The translations under genes were made by a program, and so were the position numbers. A stretch of 15,834 nt of DNA, taken from Thermoplasmata archaeon (GTDB lineage: Archaea > Thermoplasmatota > Thermoplasmata > GCA-020350865). Location of the stretch: positions 1,140,889 to 1,156,722 of the forward strand of contig CP070726.1 of the NCBI GenBank assembly GCA_020350865.1, written 5' to 3'. The notes under the pieces are model-generated. The model was not told the origin of the DNA. It ran no database searches and saw nothing but the letters and a program-made list of their open reading frames with translations. Shown here one piece after another: positions 14,801 to 15,834 of the stretch. How positions within the stretch are numbered: the first letter of the stretch is position 1; every line of letters begins with the position of its first letter.

Positions 14801-15834
14801 CACCTCCATCTGCTCAGGAATTTCTTCCATGGCGCTCCATCTCACCTCATCTTCAGCAATCCGCTCCTCTGCCATTGCCTCCTCGTAAATGGCAGCTCCG
14901 CAATAGGGGCATTCTTTTTGGTCTGACTCCACAAGCGTCCCGCAGTCAGGGCATTCGATTTCTGCCCCCTCAGGAATCTCTTCCATCACCATTGTCGGGA
15001 TCCTTTCTCTTTCTGCCTCAGCCTCAACGATTTCGGCCAGAACGGCTCCACAAAAGGGGCATTCGGACAGTCCCGCCTCCACCATACTGCCGCACTCAGG
15101 GCATTCAACCTCCCTTTCCTCTATGGATTCTTCTGGTTTTTCCTCCCATTCGACCTCGATTTTCTTCTCGGGTTCCGGGGGTAATTCCCCTATCGGTTCC
15201 GCAGCTTCTACTCCTTCCAACCCTTCCAGTGATTCCCCGCAGTAAGTACAATTGATGTTTCCAGGTTCAACAGAATTGAAACAATAGGGGCAAACGATTT
15301 CCCTTATCTCCTCTGCCATTATTTCGAGCCCTTCCTCCTTCTTTTCCGCCCTCACCTTTTTCATATCCTCAACATGCAATCCACAGTCCGGGCAATTCGT
15401 GAATTCAGGCCCGAATATGGCGCCGCACTCAGGGCATATGATCTCGACCTCCTCCTTCTCCTGCGTTTCGATAGCCCTGCCTTCCTCCCTCATACGACCC
15501 AATTCTTCCTCCTTTGCTTTCTTTACAGATTTGAATTTCACCTTCCCTCCCTTAGCCATCTCCTCTTCTTCTAACTGGGCACCGCAAAATGGACATTCTA
15601 ATAGATCGGCTTCCACATTTGCACCACAGTCGGGGCATTTGGATTGATCCTCCTTTTTTACCTCCCTTTTAGCCTCTTCTCTCCCCTTTTTGGTCAATGC
15701 CGCTCCGCAGTAGGGGCACTCAGCCTGACCGGACTCAATGGGGGCATCGCAATCAGGACATTTTATTTCGGCCTTTTCCTCCGCTATTCCGCTTTCCCTT
15801 TCCAGGGCTGTAAACGAGAAGCCACAATAGGGGC
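11864..15834 (-). CDS. Giant zinc-ribbon membrane protein with extracytoplasmic CBM9/DOMON-like domains (5' end outside window)
   Basis: The frame is open from the right edge to TAA at 11866-11864, at least 1322 residues. A TTG at 15697 is internal, because more zinc ribbons lie upstream of it in frame. From the N-terminus: at least nine full C-x2-C...C-x2-C zinc ribbons (CPDCGANVEADLLECPFCG type) plus half of one at the edge, joined by acidic linkers; a TNG-repeat linker (about 14262-14450); a membrane span WPLIVVPIIIFIVILTPYLA (about 14163-14220). Next come two related domains starting IDGNFSDW and IDGAFADW, resembling CBM9/DOMON folds, with an Ig-like domain between them and a Pro-rich loop (PPSPAPPPPP) inserted in the second. 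A third such domain (TPTINGNVNVMGGEWDD) and a C-terminal PEYEEVVIPLLFTILIAAVW plus Arg/Lys tail follow; the tail resembles archaeal sorting-signal or anchor ends. Likely topology: zinc ribbons inside, beta domains outside. Function unknown. Confidence 0.88.
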   Translation of the reverse strand, partial: PYCGFSFTALERESGIAEEKAEIKCPDCDAPIESGQAECPYCGAALTKKGREEAKREVKKEDQSKCPDCGANVEADLLECPFCGAQLEEEEMAKGGKVKFKSVKKAKEEELGRMREEGRAIETQEKEEVEIICPECGAIFGPEFTNCPDCGLHVEDMKKVRAEKKEEGLEIMAEEIREIVCPYCFNSVEPGNINCTYCGESLEGLEGVEAAEPIGELPPEPEKKIEVEWEEKPEESIEEREVECPECGSMVEAGLSECPFCGAVLAEIVEAEAERERIPTMVMEEIPEGAEIECPDCGTLVESDQKECPYCGAAIYEEAMAEERIAEDEVRWSAMEEIPEQMEVLCPDCGAIVQPGQEECPECGAAIKVLEEAAAYREGYVCPECGMMFTEPVSVCSQCGTEFDMEEVGEEIEEFKCPDCGSYVTSEDEFCPECGLEFEEEEEVSLIATEFEEIPGGEGLTAGITNGFMERGLTNGLTNGLTNGFTNGLDRMRGITNGLTNGLKALGQGLTNGITNGNGITNGLGSREKIIEGKHKRWPLIVVPIIIFIVILTPYLALNLTETPKGIQIDGNFSDWENVASGSDVGESQDFNPNVDIVDFRVDSRLQVLSFFLRVEGNILEGEPQGQGRHFDTAYIFVDTDQNPQTGYIIRGIGADCMIKIEGWQGRIHSRQIYRYESEIQDWYHWTRVGRVASSASGPRLEVQVPYLTLNIKNGDNVDVLFYMQSYNGYHDFSDMVISNEKGVMVVKQQGIGRDMISGAEKELLRLSVAAYNEDITLTNIELKRFGLGNDADASSVRLKEGGNIIATGLLSTGFVDFQTNFMIAFGDSRTLVVVVDIGAGAQPESSIGFRIMNPHDVTTDRGTVSLETLLPEDGGYEVSYIGRVPQNVTIDGAFADWSTNDLLDDDEVDVEKDSLDIVQYAVSNTTDTVSFFLKVDGELASGTEVPYWNRGEATEPAPQGPSKPPSPAPPPPPLETATGEDVIHIYIDSDNDTLSGYYLGGLGADHLIEIKGKHGDIVSKSHLSFYGPGPTDWSWVNEGDVNAIKDSLRLESQLDKNELDITGHFRVRFRTTDWSESEEDLSGQGITRSPPKIIMRGTRYSTDILVCAAGNTPTINGNVNVMGGEWDDANFVTNGNLVVYVKMDDTHVYFGVTTNDTTQNDIGDSCAFYFETDHWNNGVNNNYDKKLSTTWTGALWNDEWALGGAGNWIVQAELPLGVVIAENYQMGSGMEYEAQINRSILNDSYNFDEDNERIGFAVIILNGTDPLEEWPDGAQNINLFNSDSWGELEIPEYEEVVIPLLFTILIAAVWKRRRRKRESFL
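14262..14450 (-). repeat. TNG-repeat linker coding region
   Basis: Ten Thr-Asn-Gly units (LTNG, ITNG, FTNG), several in direct tandem as 12-nt units, separate the zinc-ribbon array from the membrane span. Codons vary between units, so the repeat is kept at protein level. The Asn-Gly pairs suggest a flexible or turn-rich coil. It is coding, not a CRISPR array. Confidence 0.8.

Noticed and set aside
15695..15697. TTG as the start of the giant membrane protein
   Set aside because: The same frame upstream to the window edge encodes another complete zinc ribbon (CPDCDAPIESGQAECPYCG) and half of one more, so the true start is outside the window.

Overview
The window looks archaeal, most likely a Thermoplasmata-type euryarchaeon. 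The evidence is an archaeal ribosomal protein L10e (uL16), an Ogg2-type 8-oxoguanine glycosylase, an archaeal adenosine-specific kinase (PF04008 type), TATA-box promoters (one about 27 nt from an ATG, as for leaderless mRNA), Shine-Dalgarno sites of the GGAGGTGA type, and large secreted or membrane proteins with zinc ribbons and Thr-Asn-Gly linkers. The group assignment is inference from sequence style; no marker search was possible.

Left part (1-7.7 kb) is gene-poor and accessory. A truncated plus-strand gene ends at 92. Three minus-strand genes for secreted proteins follow: a two-domain surface protein whose frame is broken by one in-frame TAG (255-1070), a 728-residue beta-helix protein (1705-3891) and a 162-residue small secreted protein (5091-5579). 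The first and third sit behind near-identical ~310-bp promoter/leader modules. The spacers hold five copies of a ~75-bp inverted-repeat element, several short hairpins, a possible small RNA, and a small zinc-ribbon membrane protein (6243-6611).

Middle part (7.7-9.4 kb) is a compact plus-strand operon: 8-oxoguanine glycosylase/AP lyase, adenosine-specific kinase and dCTP deaminase. This suggests coupled DNA repair and nucleotide-pool control. Two very small minus-strand genes follow (a 54-residue membrane protein and a 44-residue CxCxxC protein).

Right part (10.0-15.8 kb): L10e with an inverted repeat around its TATA box, a GT4-type glycosyltransferase, and, converging on it with overlapping stop codons, a giant membrane protein that runs off the right edge. 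That protein has at least nine full zinc ribbons, a TNG-repeat linker, a membrane span, extracytoplasmic CBM9/DOMON-like domains and a C-terminal membrane anchor.

The most notable signals are the in-frame amber codon with an intact domain behind it, the five-copy stem-loop family, the duplicated promoter/leader module, the zinc-ribbon giant and the unannotated small proteins.
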